Made by a program: the position numbers and the translations under genes. The notes beneath the pieces were generated by a model that was not told the DNA's origin, searched no databases, and saw nothing but the letters and a program-made list of their open reading frames with translations. A stretch of DNA of 19,598 bases from positions 1 to 19,598 of the forward strand of contig JANLPR010000190.1 in NCBI GenBank assembly GCA_031367345.1. The letters are read 5' to 3'. The stretch's first letter is position 1; each line of letters opens with the position of its first letter. Below are positions 1 to 7,401 of the stretch, one piece after another. The stretch is from JADKIH01 sp031367345. GTDB lineage: Bacteria; Bacteroidota; Bacteroidia; AKYH767-A; 2013-40CM-41-45.

Positions 1-1340
1 TAAGGCATCATTGGGTCGCTGAAATCTTCGTACTTCATAATGATAGTAGCTGCTCCACCTGAAGGCCCAATCAATACAACATCTTTTCTTCCTCGTAAGT
101 TGAGTGGAGTTGTAGTACCGTTATAAGAAGTAATGTAAAAATGATTTCCATGAACATGAAAAGGATGCGCCATCATACTGTTGTTGGTGATATTCCAAAT
201 CATTACATCGTCTTGTGTCTTAGTAAAATTAATTACACCTTCATTGAACTGAACAGCATTGATTGTAAAATTGGTCATGCTCATCATAGGTGAACCGGCA
301 ATTGCAAAATTCATAGTAGATGCACCTGTACTACTCCAAATTGTATTGCTTGAAAGTGTTGTAGGAATAGTTGTAACAGGATTTGCAGTAGGAGCCACAA
401 CATTCAATTGAAGAAAATTGAATGTAATATTATCGAATGGTCCAATAGCATTGCCCATCATAGCAGGACCACCGGGAAAACCGGAAGCTAATTCATTCCC
501 ATATTGATTGATAAAAAACGTATTGCCAGTTTGTCCTGAGAAATCGATTAAGATCTCTGCACGTTCCCCACTACCTAAACGCAAACGTGTAAGTGCAACT
601 GAATTATTTAGAAGTCCGGCGTCGGAAGTGATCTGATAAAATGTTCGTCCGTCGTTGAAACCGAATTGTAAGACACGATGACTACTAGCATTTAAAATTC
701 TTAAGCGAACAACTTGCGCAGGAACATTTACCATCGGGTTGATTGTTCCGTTTACCATGGTAATATTATCGAGTTCATCGTCGAGAATAATTTCTTTAGA
801 GGTGCTATCCATGTGTTGAAACTGACAAACCAAAGGAATATCATCAATACCATAGGTCCGAGGAAGATTAAGAGCAGACTCAACAGAATCGCGAACAATG
901 ATTAAACCGGCAGCACCTTTTACAACTTGCTTCATTGTTTTGCCATGTAAATGCGGATGATACCAGTATGTAGCTGCGTAATCCATTACAGTAAACGAAG
1001 GACTCCAAGTAGCACCAGAAATAATAGGAGAATGTGGCCCGCCATCATTCATTGGCGCAACGTGTAAACCATGCCAATGTGTAGTAGTAGTATCACCCAA
1101 CATATTCATCACATTCATAGTAACAGTCTGACCTTTTGTTAAAATGATAGTAGGTCCAAGATAACTTCCGTTATATGCAACCGTATGCGTGTTAACACCA
1201 TTATAAAACTGATGAACACTATCAGCAATCATTAGATTAATATTGTTTCCCGAAAGCGTATCAGGAATTGGAATAAGATTTTGTGCCTTTGAAACAACTG
1301 CGCCAAATAATAATGCGATTAGTAGTAATCCTTTCTTCAT
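1..1340 (-). CDS. Multicopper oxidase, CueO/SufI-like, secreted (partial, C-terminus outside window)
   Basis: Translation from the ATG at 1340 gives an uninterrupted frame of 446 codons that leaves the window before any stop. Residues 1-19 form a Sec signal peptide ending in SKAQ, so the enzyme should act in the periplasm or be lipid-free outside the inner membrane. Three of the four copper-ligand motifs of the cupredoxin multicopper oxidases are visible: HWHG near residues 88-91, WYHPHLHG near 126-133 and HPFHVHG near 392-398. The fourth, HCHxxxHxxxxM, would follow the SDPMMP stretch at the very edge and is not in view. Family members oxidise cuprous copper, phenols or metal ions with oxygen; the substrate here cannot be read from the sequence. 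The gene starts 13 bases after the ArsR-type regulator and is probably cotranscribed with it, which fits a copper or stress response. Family assignment is firm; the role is inferred. Confidence 0.93.
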   Translation of the reverse strand, partial: MKKGLLLIALLFGAVVSKAQNLIPIPDTLSGNNINLMIADSVHQFYNGVNTHTVAYNGSYLGPTIILTKGQTVTMNVMNMLGDTTTTHWHGLHVAPMNDGGPHSPIISGATWSPSFTVMDYAATYWYHPHLHGKTMKQVVKGAAGLIIVRDSVESALNLPRTYGIDDIPLVCQFQHMDSTSKEIILDDELDNITMVNGTINPMVNVPAQVVRLRILNASSHRVLQFGFNDGRTFYQITSDAGLLNNSVALTRLRLGSGERAEILIDFSGQTGNTFFINQYGNELASGFPGGPAMMGNAIGPFDNITFNFLQLNVVAPTANPVTTIPTTLSSNTIWSSTGASTMNFAIAGSPMMSMTNFTINAVQFNEGVINFTKTQDDVMIWNITNNSMMAHPFHVHGNHFYITSYNGTTTPLNLRGRKDVVLIGPSGGAATIIMKYEDFSDPMMP

Positions 1341-1353
1341 TGCTTTATTTAGG

Positions 1354-1656
1354 TTATAGTTTTTGAATACATTTTAATAAACCGAGAACTGCTTTTTCTT
1401 TTATTGAGTAATACATTTGTTGACCATCTCTTCTTGCTTGCAAAATATTTTTACTTCTCATATCGGTAAGGTGATGAGAAATTAAAGCATGCGACTGATT
1501 CAAGGTGTTTACAAATTCCGTTACGTTCATTTCTTTGTGTTGGTCAAGGAGATCAAGAACAGCCAATCTGGTGGGATGAACAACCGCTTTAAGAATGAGG
1601 GCTGCATCTTCCAGCTTAGCAAGCTTAAAGCGCACTTCAAATACTGGTTCTTTCAT
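1354..1656 (-). CDS. ArsR-family winged-helix transcriptional regulator
   Basis: A small DNA-binding protein of about 100 residues. It has the ArsR pattern: a helix with HPTRLAVLDLL, a recognition helix around QSHALISHHLTDMRSKNIL, and a beta-wing with RRDGQQMYYSI. The only cysteine is near the C-terminus, so the classic CxC arsenic/cadmium site of the alpha-3 helix is absent; the signal sensed is unknown. The frame also allows an upstream ATG at 1680. I prefer the ATG at 1656 because a TAnnTTTG promoter box and an imperfect operator-like palindrome overlap the upstream ATG. The multicopper oxidase gene follows after 13 bases, so the regulator probably controls it and itself. Family confidence is high; start choice is moderate. 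Confidence 0.88.
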   Translation of the reverse strand: MKEPVFEVRFKLAKLEDAALILKAVVHPTRLAVLDLLDQHKEMNVTEFVNTLNQSHALISHHLTDMRSKNILQARRDGQQMYYSIKEKAVLGLLKCIQKL

Positions 1657-1673
1657 AATCGTTTTGTGTGAAA

Positions 1674-1698
1674 CAAACATACAAATAAACGTTTGAAT
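1674..1698 (-). promoter_or_regulatory. Putative promoter -7 box and operator of the arsR-multicopper oxidase pair
   Basis: On the minus strand, TATGTTTG (1681 to 1674) matches the Bacteroidota -7 consensus TAnnTTTG. Overlapping it is an imperfect palindrome, 1679-1698, with arms ATnCAAA-N6-TTTGnAT, a layout common for ArsR-type operators. No convincing -33 TTG was found at the usual distance. Transcription would begin around 1668, leaving a leader of about 12 bases before the ATG at 1656. Confidence 0.4.
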
Positions 1699-1758
1699 AT
1701 CGACTACTAAATTATCATCTTAACATAACTCCCAAAATTGATCCGATTTTCAGAAATT

Positions 1759-1783
1759 TTTTGCTCTTTTTATAAAGGCAAAA
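1759..1783 (-). terminator. Possible terminator hairpin downstream of nuoK
   Basis: On the minus strand the arms TTTTGCCTTT and AAAG(A)GCAAAA can pair around an ATAA loop, about ten pairs with one bulged A. The site lies about 100 bases past nuoK and before the arsR promoter. The following T-run is short (AATTT), so this is a weak intrinsic terminator at best. Confidence 0.3.
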
Positions 1784-1882
1784 GTGCGAACAAAGTAAAT
1801 ATCGGCGAGTGATTAAAATCAGTTGCGAATAAAAGTAGGGCTAAAATTATCTTAGAAAGGACTTGTTAATTTTTCCAAAAAA

Positions 1883-2203
1883 TCAATGTTTCAATTTATT
1901 CATAAAATCGATATCGACTGAGCCTGTGTTTCTAAAGATCATTGCTAAAATGGCAAGGCCCACGGCTACTTCTGCGGCTGCAACTGCCATAATAAAAAAC
2001 ACAAATACTTGTCCGGAAGCATCACCAAAATAAGTAGAGAATGCAGCGAGCAATAAATTAACAGCATTAAGCATTAGCTCGATGCACATAAAAATGATGA
2101 TTGCATTTCTTCTAAAAAGCACACCTAGTACTCCTACACAAAAGATCAGCGTGCTAAGAATTACGTAATGCGATAATGGGATATGAGTGAATAATGGATT
2201 CAT
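1883..2203 (-). CDS. nuoK: NADH-quinone oxidoreductase subunit K
   Basis: Small membrane subunit of complex I, 106 residues, with three hydrophobic helices at about 10-30, 35-57 and 65-90. The two buried glutamates of the proton path are present as Glu42 (in CIELMLNAVNLL) and Glu78 (in AAEVAVGLAI). They are 36 residues apart, as in the E. coli protein. This matches the usual length for the family. It starts four bases after the nuoJ stop and is the last nuo gene here; nuoL, nuoM and nuoN do not follow, and the next gene downstream is an unrelated ArsR regulator. Identification is secure. Confidence 0.96.
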   Translation of the reverse strand: MNPLFTHIPLSHYVILSTLIFCVGVLGVLFRRNAIIIFMCIELMLNAVNLLLAAFSTYFGDASGQVFVFFIMAVAAAEVAVGLAILAMIFRNTGSVDIDFMNKLKH

Positions 2204-2207
2204 AGGT

Positions 2208-2702
2208 TTAATTAATTTCTTTTTTACCTAACATAACTGCACCAACCATAGCGGCTAGTAATAAAATGGATGACACTTCGAACGGAAGTGCAAAATCGCG
2301 AAATAATACTAATCCCAAATTTTTTATCAAGCCGATATTTTGCTGGGTACCGGGAGCAACAGTTGTAGAAGCCTGACGCAATGCACCAACCATCACCAAC
2401 ATTAAAGCGCCGCCGCTGGCTGTAGCTGCTAATTTCAACCATTTACTTTTATGCGGCTCTACTTCCGCATTTAAATTCAACATCATGATCACATAAAGAA
2501 ATAGCACCATAATAGCTCCCGCATAAACAATAATATGTACGGCTGCCAAGAATTGCGCATTCATTAACACATAATGTCCGGCAATTGCAAAAAAGCAAAT
2601 GATCAAATAAAGCACGCTGTGAATCGGATTTTTTGAGATCACTACCATCAATGCACTTAAGATCGCCAGGAATGAAAGAAAGTAAAATAGTGAGAGAATC
2701 AT
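2208..2702 (-). CDS. nuoJ: NADH-quinone oxidoreductase subunit J
   Basis: Membrane subunit of complex I, 164 residues, with about five hydrophobic helices. The conserved third-helix region appears as VHIIVYAGAIMVLFLYVIMML near residues 54-74, the part of NuoJ that joins the proton path next to NuoK and NuoH. The order nuoI-J-K with gaps of 21 and 4 bases supports one transcript. Family length and motif agree. Confidence 0.95.
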   Translation of the reverse strand: MILSLFYFLSFLAILSALMVVISKNPIHSVLYLIICFFAIAGHYVLMNAQFLAAVHIIVYAGAIMVLFLYVIMMLNLNAEVEPHKSKWLKLAATASGGALMLVMVGALRQASTTVAPGTQQNIGLIKNLGLVLFRDFALPFEVSSILLLAAMVGAVMLGKKEIN

Positions 2703-2723
2703 TTTATATTAATTGAGAGTAAT

Positions 2724-3299
2724 CTATTTCAGTTTGTTGTGTTGAAGTGTTTTGTCTTTTTTAAATTCAATAACTTCATCTGTTTGACGAACGGTTACAT
2801 CAATGCGATCATTCACACCTTCCACTAATTTATCTTTTCCATAAATAAATTCGCTACGTTTAAATTCTGTAGGAACTAATCTGTCTGTTAAAAATATCGC
2901 TTCCTTCGGACAAGCCTCTTCGCAGAGTCCACAGAAAATACAACGAAGCATATTGATTTCATAAACCGATGCGTATTTTTCTTCGCGGTATAATTTCTCT
3001 TCACCCTTTTCTCGCTCGGAAGCCACCATGGTAATGGCTTCAGCAGGGCAAGCAAGCGCGCATAAGCCGCAAGCCGTACAACGTTCCGCACCATTCTCAT
3101 CGCGCTTCAACACATGTTGCCCTCGCCACACAGGCGCTATTTCACGCTTTTGTTCCGGATAACGAATAGTAGCCGATTTTTTAAAAAGATGGCTGAAAGT
3201 AATTCGCATACCGCCTAAGATGGCAGGCAAATAAATCCTTTCCATGAAAGTCATTTCCTTTTTTACAACTACTTTACTTCTATTTGTGAGAGATTGCAT
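2724..3299 (-). CDS. nuoI: NADH-quinone oxidoreductase subunit I (2x[4Fe-4S] ferredoxin-type)
   Basis: Peripheral-arm subunit that carries clusters N6a and N6b and passes electrons toward NuoB. Two ferredoxin motifs are present: CTACGLCALACP and CIFCGLCEEACP, each CxxCxxCxxxCP, about 46 residues apart. The upstream segment MTFMERIYLPAILGGMRIT is the amphipathic anchor that sits on the membrane. The open frame extends to a TTG at 3326, eight bases after nuoH. I chose the ATG at 3299 (191 residues) because ATG is far commoner and the residues before it are a lysine-rich leader without family similarity that I recognise. NuoH precedes it and NuoJ follows in the same operon. Confidence 0.94.
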   Translation of the reverse strand: MQSLTNRSKVVVKKEMTFMERIYLPAILGGMRITFSHLFKKSATIRYPEQKREIAPVWRGQHVLKRDENGAERCTACGLCALACPAEAITMVASEREKGEEKLYREEKYASVYEINMLRCIFCGLCEEACPKEAIFLTDRLVPTEFKRSEFIYGKDKLVEGVNDRIDVTVRQTDEVIEFKKDKTLQHNKLK

Positions 3300-3334
3300 T
3301 TTCTTTTTTTGAATGTACTGTTGCAAATTTTTTA

Positions 3335-4369
3335 TTAGCTAATTTTTCCCATCCACCACATCACCATTCCTGTAATGAAAATATTTGCGATCGACAATGG
3401 AATCAATATTTTCCATCCTAATCTCATCAGCTGATCGTAACGGAAGCGTGGAAGCGTCCAACGAACCCACATAAAGAAGAAGATGAAGAAAAATATTTTA
3501 CCGAAGAGGAATAATGTTCCTACCATACTCAACCAATTCGGATTCGTAATGAATCGACCGATGAATGGCATGTTATAGCCACCAAAATAAAGTGTACTTA
3601 TTATAGCAGATGAAATAAACATGTTAATGTATTCTGCAAAGAGATAGAAGCCCAGCTTCATTGAACTATATTCTGTATGATAGCCTCCTACTAATTCTGT
3701 TTCACATTCGGGCAAATCGAACGGCGCACGATTTGTTTCTGCAAAGGCACAGATCAGAAAGATCAAGAATCCTAAAGGCTGATAGAAAATATTCCAATGC
3801 CCGGCAGATTGTTGTTCAGTAATTTCTCGAATGCTCAACGTTCCTGTCATCATCACTAAGGCGATAATTGAAAGTCCCATTGCAATTTCGTAACTGATCA
3901 TTTGCGACGAAGCTCTTAACGCACCCAACAATGAATATTTATTGTTCGATGCCCATCCACCTATCATAATTCCATATACACCGATCGACACCACACCAAA
4001 AATATAGAGGATCCCAATGTTTACATCGGCAGCTTGTATCGGATAAAAATCACCTTTGATCGTTAATCCTCTTCCCCATGGAATTACGGCGCTAGTCATA
4101 CAAGCAGTAATCATTGCAAGACTAGGCCCGAGAATGAAAAGAAATTTATTAGAAACATCAGGAATAATTTCTTCCTTCATAAACATTTTAACGCCATCGG
4201 CCAACGGCTGCAGTAAACCAAAAGGTCCGGCACGATTTGGACCAATACGATCTTGCATAAATGCGGCTACTTTCCGCTCTGCATAGGTAGAATACATGGC
4301 TACCAGCAAAGAGATAAGGAAAATTGAAACAATGATTACGACCTTAACGATCAAATATGTAGAGAACAT
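3335..4369 (-). CDS. nuoH: NADH-quinone oxidoreductase subunit H
   Basis: Membrane subunit that forms much of the quinone chamber of complex I; 344 residues, the usual size, with about eight hydrophobic helices. Recognisable family motifs are YAERKVAAFMQDRIGPNRAGPFGLLQPLADGVKMFMKEE written across residues 28-68, LLGALRASSQMISYEIAMGL around 146-167, and the loop FAETNRAPFDLPECETELV with the acidic residues that line the quinone site. The gene lies 23 bases after nuoG. Identification is secure. Confidence 0.97.
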   Translation of the reverse strand: MFSTYLIVKVVIIVSIFLISLLVAMYSTYAERKVAAFMQDRIGPNRAGPFGLLQPLADGVKMFMKEEIIPDVSNKFLFILGPSLAMITACMTSAVIPWGRGLTIKGDFYPIQAADVNIGILYIFGVVSIGVYGIMIGGWASNNKYSLLGALRASSQMISYEIAMGLSIIALVMMTGTLSIREITEQQSAGHWNIFYQPLGFLIFLICAFAETNRAPFDLPECETELVGGYHTEYSSMKLGFYLFAEYINMFISSAIISTLYFGGYNMPFIGRFITNPNWLSMVGTLFLFGKIFFFIFFFMWVRWTLPRFRYDQLMRLGWKILIPLSIANIFITGMVMWWMGKIS

Positions 4370-4392
4370 TTTTTATTTCTTGAATTCAATTA

Positions 4393-5373
4393 TTAATTTT
4401 TGATTTGTTTATTCTGAACAATGTTCACACTATTCATTAATTCTTTGTGTGCCGGTTCATGGAGTGTATAATGATTTTGAGAAATAACTGAATGACGTTC
4501 TATTTGTGTTGGACCGTCAATCACCCAATCTCTGTTTTCTTTTTTCTCAAATCGACAGTCGTTACAAATCCATTCGATCACTTCGCTGTACTTATCTTTT
4601 CTTGCCGTTACTCTATACACTTCTTCACCTTTCATCCAGAGCGTAACTTTACCACAACACTTTTCACAATCGCGATGAGCATCTACTGCATTGGCAAACC
4701 AAACTCTGCTTTTAAAACGGAATGTTCTATCAGTGAGAGCACCAACAGGACATACATCGATCATGTTTCCGGAGAAATCGTTATCGACAGCATTTTGAAT
4801 GTACGTGCTGATTTCAGAAACATCACCTCTATTCATTACACCATGAACACGACCATCGGTTAACTGTTCCGCTACCTTTACACAACGGTAACAAAGAATG
4901 CAGCGTGTCATGTGCAATTTAATTTTTGTACCGATATCTATTTTTTCAAAAGTACGTCGCTCAAATTCATAGCGCGTTTTTGCAAGTCCATGTTCATACG
5001 CAAGATCTTGCAATGAACATTCACCGGCTTGATCGCATATAGGACAATCGAGTGGATGATTCAACAACAAAAATTCGACTACACCACGACGAGCATCAAT
5101 AATTTCGGGCGAAGTAATATTCTCTACTTCCATTCCATCCATCACTGTTGTGCGACAAGAAGCTACAGGTTTAGGCATTGGTCGTGGGTCTTTCTCCGAG
5201 CCCTTCGAAACCTTCACGATACACGTGCGGCAATATCCGCCACTTGTTTTCAAAGTAGAATAATAGCACATCGCCGGAGGAACAATATTTCCCCCAATCA
5301 TACGTGCTGCATTCAAGATCGTAGTCCCTTCCGGAACTTCTATGCTATGGCCGTCTATGGTTACTTTTGGCAT
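4393..5373 (-). CDS. nuoG: NADH-quinone oxidoreductase subunit G, short form (iron-sulfur part only)
   Basis: Peripheral-arm iron-sulfur protein of complex I. Cysteines for the [2Fe-2S] cluster N1b are C36, C48, C51 and C73. H106, C110, C113 and C119 give the N5 site (HxxxCxxCxxxxxC). C158, C161, C164 and C208 give N4 (CxxCxxC...CP). A further group, C236, C239, C240, C270 and C273, resembles the N7 region but with altered spacing. At 326 residues it lacks the large molybdopterin-oxidoreductase-like domain found in E. coli NuoG of about 900 residues. Short NuoG proteins are, as far as I recall, usual in Bacteroidota, so this is probably not a truncation. The gene is separated from nuoF by the four-helix-bundle element; its start lies 30 bases past the last heptad repeat. 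Confidence 0.94.
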   Translation of the reverse strand: MPKVTIDGHSIEVPEGTTILNAARMIGGNIVPPAMCYYSTLKTSGGYCRTCIVKVSKGSEKDPRPMPKPVASCRTTVMDGMEVENITSPEIIDARRGVVEFLLLNHPLDCPICDQAGECSLQDLAYEHGLAKTRYEFERRTFEKIDIGTKIKLHMTRCILCYRCVKVAEQLTDGRVHGVMNRGDVSEISTYIQNAVDNDFSGNMIDVCPVGALTDRTFRFKSRVWFANAVDAHRDCEKCCGKVTLWMKGEEVYRVTARKDKYSEVIEWICNDCRFEKKENRDWVIDGPTQIERHSVISQNHYTLHEPAHKELMNSVNIVQNKQIKN

Positions 5374-5402
5374 TGGTCTTTTTTAATGTAGAGAGTAAGT
5401 TT

Positions 5403-5430
5403 AAGTATGAAGTATGAAGTATGAAGTATT
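5403..5430. repeat. Heptad array, nuoG side of the four-helix-bundle element
   Basis: Four consecutive 7-base units on the plus strand: AAGTATG three times, then AAGTATT. The array lies between nuoG and the 3' end of the four-helix-bundle gene. It is inverted relative to the array at 6011-6073, and a 19-base stretch (5410-5428) is the perfect reverse complement of 6018-6036. Confidence 0.95.
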
Positions 5431-5456
5431 ATAAACAATTAATTTCAGTTTCTATA

Positions 5457-5861
5457 CTAATCTGCTTTTACAATTTTACTTTTTATTGTTCCATTTGCTC
5501 TTATTCTCTTTTTAATGTTTAATATTATTGTAGAAACTATTTTGATTATCTCCTTTAATTCACTTTTTATTTCAATGATTTTATCAAACATATAACATTC
5601 ATCAATTATTTCTAGCCAATACAACGTTTCATAAGCCGATTTCAAAGAAATCTGATAATACCTACAAAACTCTCTTTCTGAACTACTATACTTTCCTTCG
5701 TACAAATTTGCGCCTACCGATGTTCCACTTCTTCCTAATTGATCTCTCAAGTAATATTCAACTCCCGAATTGTTAAGTATTCTACAAAACTTAATAATTT
5801 CTATTGAAAATAATCTAGTCCTTACTAAAATGTCGTACTTCTTCGTTCCAGGCTTTTCCAT
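5457..5861 (-). CDS. Four-helix-bundle protein, 23S rRNA intervening-sequence (S23/IVP) family
   Basis: A 134-residue helical protein. The family signature is clear: YDILVRTRLF near 9-18, then QLGRSGTSVGANLYEG at 41-56, SSSEREFCRYYQISLKSAYET at 59-79 and YWLEII at 81-86. These match the conserved Q-RS-SV-N-EG and YWL positions of the four-helix-bundle proteins encoded in intervening sequences of bacterial 23S rRNA; the accessory protein Avd of diversity-generating retroelements has a related fold. Members form pentameric barrels and are thought to bind nucleic acid; a precise function is not established. Residues 117-134 are lysine-rich and extend past the usual core. The gene is in the same orientation as nuo and probably read from that transcript, since no strong own promoter is visible. 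It has no role in complex I that I know of. Confidence 0.9.
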   Translation of the reverse strand: MEKPGTKKYDILVRTRLFSIEIIKFCRILNNSGVEYYLRDQLGRSGTSVGANLYEGKYSSSEREFCRYYQISLKSAYETLYWLEIIDECYMFDKIIEIKSELKEIIKIVSTIILNIKKRIRANGTIKSKIVKAD

Positions 5862-6010
5862 TTTTCAAAGAAGCAGAAAATCAGCTTGAGCACCAATTAT
5901 TATATGAGGAGTTTTTTATTTTAGTTTTCAATGATAGACAAACACCCAATCCTTTTTTTAAATCTCGTACTTATTGTTAATTATCTTTTTTCTTATTTCT
6001 CATTAATTAA

Positions 6011-6073
6011 TACTTATTACTTCATACTTCATACTTATTACTTCATACTTATTACTTATTACTTCATACTTCC
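6011..6073. repeat. Heptad array, nuoF side of the four-helix-bundle element
   Basis: Nine consecutive 7-base units on the plus strand: TACTTCA and TACTTAT mixed in the order AT, CA, CA, AT, CA, AT, AT, CA, then TACTTCC. The nuoF stop codon (6064-6066) lies inside the array, so the repeat supplies the stop. The CA-type units are the reverse complement of the AAGTATG units at 5403-5430. Confidence 0.95.
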
Positions 6074-7401
6074 TCCATCAACCTATAATAATGCTTCACA
6101 TCTTTTATCGACGACGGATTCGTTACATATTCTTCAAACTCTTTTCTGAAATGACGAATGGCACTTGCTACCGGCCATGCGGCTGCGTCTCCTAGTGGAC
6201 AAATTGTTTTGCCTTCTATCTTTGATTGTATTTCCCACAAGAGGTCAACGTCTTTTAATGTTCCATGTCCATCGAGAATTTTGTGAAGTATCTTTTCCAT
6301 CCAACCTGTTCCTTCTCTACACGGCGAACATTGTCCGCAACTTTCATGATGATAAAAGCGTGTAAAATTCCACAAGTTTTTTACGATGCTCGTCGATTCA
6401 TCCATTACTATGAATCCTCCTGATCCAAGCATACTGCCTGTTGCAAATCCACCATCCGCCAACGACTCATACGACATCAGTCGTGGTTCGCCGGCTGCGG
6501 TTTTTAATATCAACTCTGCAGGTAGAATTGGAACCGATGAACCACCGGCAACAACAGCTTTTAATTTTCTTCCGCCTTTCATTCCTCCACAGTACTCTTC
6601 GCTGTAAAGAAATTCTTCTACGGGCAATCCTAATTCAATTTCATAAACTCCGGGCTTATTAATATGTCCGCTAGCAGAGATTAATTTTGTGCCTGTACTT
6701 TTTCCTATTCCTATTTTTGCATATTCATCTCCACCATCATTCACGATTGGAACTACAGCCATTATTGTCTCTACATTATTTACAACTGTAGGACAACCAT
6801 ACAATCCGGCGATGGCAGGAAATGGTGGTTTGATACGTGGGTTGCCACGTTTTCCTTCGAGCGATTCGAGCAATGCTGTTTCTTCTCCACAGATATACGC
6901 ACCTGCTCCAACTTGCACATACAAATCGAGCGAGTAGTCTGATCCTAATATATTTTTTCCCAACCATCCATTTGCATACGCTTCGTCGATGGCTTGTTCT
7001 AAAATGCGAGCGACATAAAAATATTCGCCTCTGATATAAATGTATGATGTCTTTGCTCCTAATGCAAAGCTGGAAGTAATCATTCCTTCAATTAAAAAAT
7101 GAGGATGACGTTCCATCAGGTAACGATCTTTAAAAGTTCCGGGCTCCGATTCATCGGCATTACAAACAAGATAACGTTCAACTCCCGGTGGCTTAGCAAG
7201 AAAACTCCACTTCATGCCTGTAGGAAAACCCGCACCACCTCTTCCACGAAGCCCTGATTTTTTTACTTCTTCAACAATGGCTTCCGGAGTCATTGTCTTT
7301 ATTGCTTTTTCAACAGATGTGTAGCCGCCGTTGTTACGATATACGTCGTACGTATGACAATTGGCAAGATGATCATTCTTTAAAAGTAGTTTCTTTCCCA
7401 T
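6064..7401 (-). CDS. nuoF: NADH-quinone oxidoreductase subunit F (FMN and NADH binding)
   Basis: Entry point of electrons: binds NADH and FMN and carries [4Fe-4S] cluster N3; 445 residues, normal for the family. The glycine-rich nucleotide loop GLRGRGGAGFPTGMKW lies at 50-65. The second flavin/NADH segment GAGAYICGEETALLESLEGK lies at 166-184. N3 ligands are C355, C358 and C361 in SCGQCSPCREGTGW, plus C401 in ICPLGD. The ATG overlaps the nuoE stop (TGATG), a sign of translational coupling. Downstream, the stop codon is part of the heptad array of the inserted element, so the last residues may differ from those of close relatives. Confidence 0.97.
   Translation of the reverse strand: MGKKLLLKNDHLANCHTYDVYRNNGGYTSVEKAIKTMTPEAIVEEVKKSGLRGRGGAGFPTGMKWSFLAKPPGVERYLVCNADESEPGTFKDRYLMERHPHFLIEGMITSSFALGAKTSYIYIRGEYFYVARILEQAIDEAYANGWLGKNILGSDYSLDLYVQVGAGAYICGEETALLESLEGKRGNPRIKPPFPAIAGLYGCPTVVNNVETIMAVVPIVNDGGDEYAKIGIGKSTGTKLISASGHINKPGVYEIELGLPVEEFLYSEEYCGGMKGGRKLKAVVAGGSSVPILPAELILKTAAGEPRLMSYESLADGGFATGSMLGSGGFIVMDESTSIVKNLWNFTRFYHHESCGQCSPCREGTGWMEKILHKILDGHGTLKDVDLLWEIQSKIEGKTICPLGDAAAWPVASAIRHFRKEFEEYVTNPSSIKDVKHYYRLMEEV

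Larger units (their letters stand above)
5403..6073 (-). mobile_element. Putative intervening-sequence-like element inserted between nuoF and nuoG
   Basis: The nuoF-nuoG gap is 690 bases, whereas other nuo gaps here are at most 42. It holds one gene for a four-helix-bundle protein of the 23S rRNA intervening-sequence family, framed by heptad arrays in inverted orientation. The two ends can pair over at least 19 bases in DNA or in the nuo transcript. No transposase, recombinase or reverse transcriptase is present, and no target duplication is obvious. That this is a mobile unit is inferred from the foreign gene, the inverted ends and the placement inside a conserved operon. It could instead be a long-resident cassette without present mobility. 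Confidence 0.6.

Noticed and set aside
2724..3326. TTG at 3326 as the nuoI start
   Set aside because: The codon is TTG and adds a leader without family similarity; the ATG at 3299 is the more likely start.
4492..4863. Plus-strand open frame of 123 codons opposite nuoG
   Set aside because: Antisense shadow of a conserved gene, no recognisable domain and no promoter. The same holds for the other frames opposite nuoD, nuoF, the transporter and the DUF2807 gene.
5457..5861. Possible diversity-generating retroelement, because the protein resembles Avd
   Set aside because: No reverse transcriptase, template repeat or variable repeat is visible in the window; the sequence fits the 23S intervening-sequence branch of the family better.
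6011..6073. Short tandem repeats considered as a CRISPR array
   Set aside because: The 7-base units are contiguous with no spacers and no cas genes are present.
5931..6149. Plus-strand open frame of 72 codons with a repeating YYFI(L) pattern
   Set aside because: The repeats in the product are only the translation of the 7-base array; the rest overlaps the 3' end of nuoF on the other strand. No family similarity or start signal.
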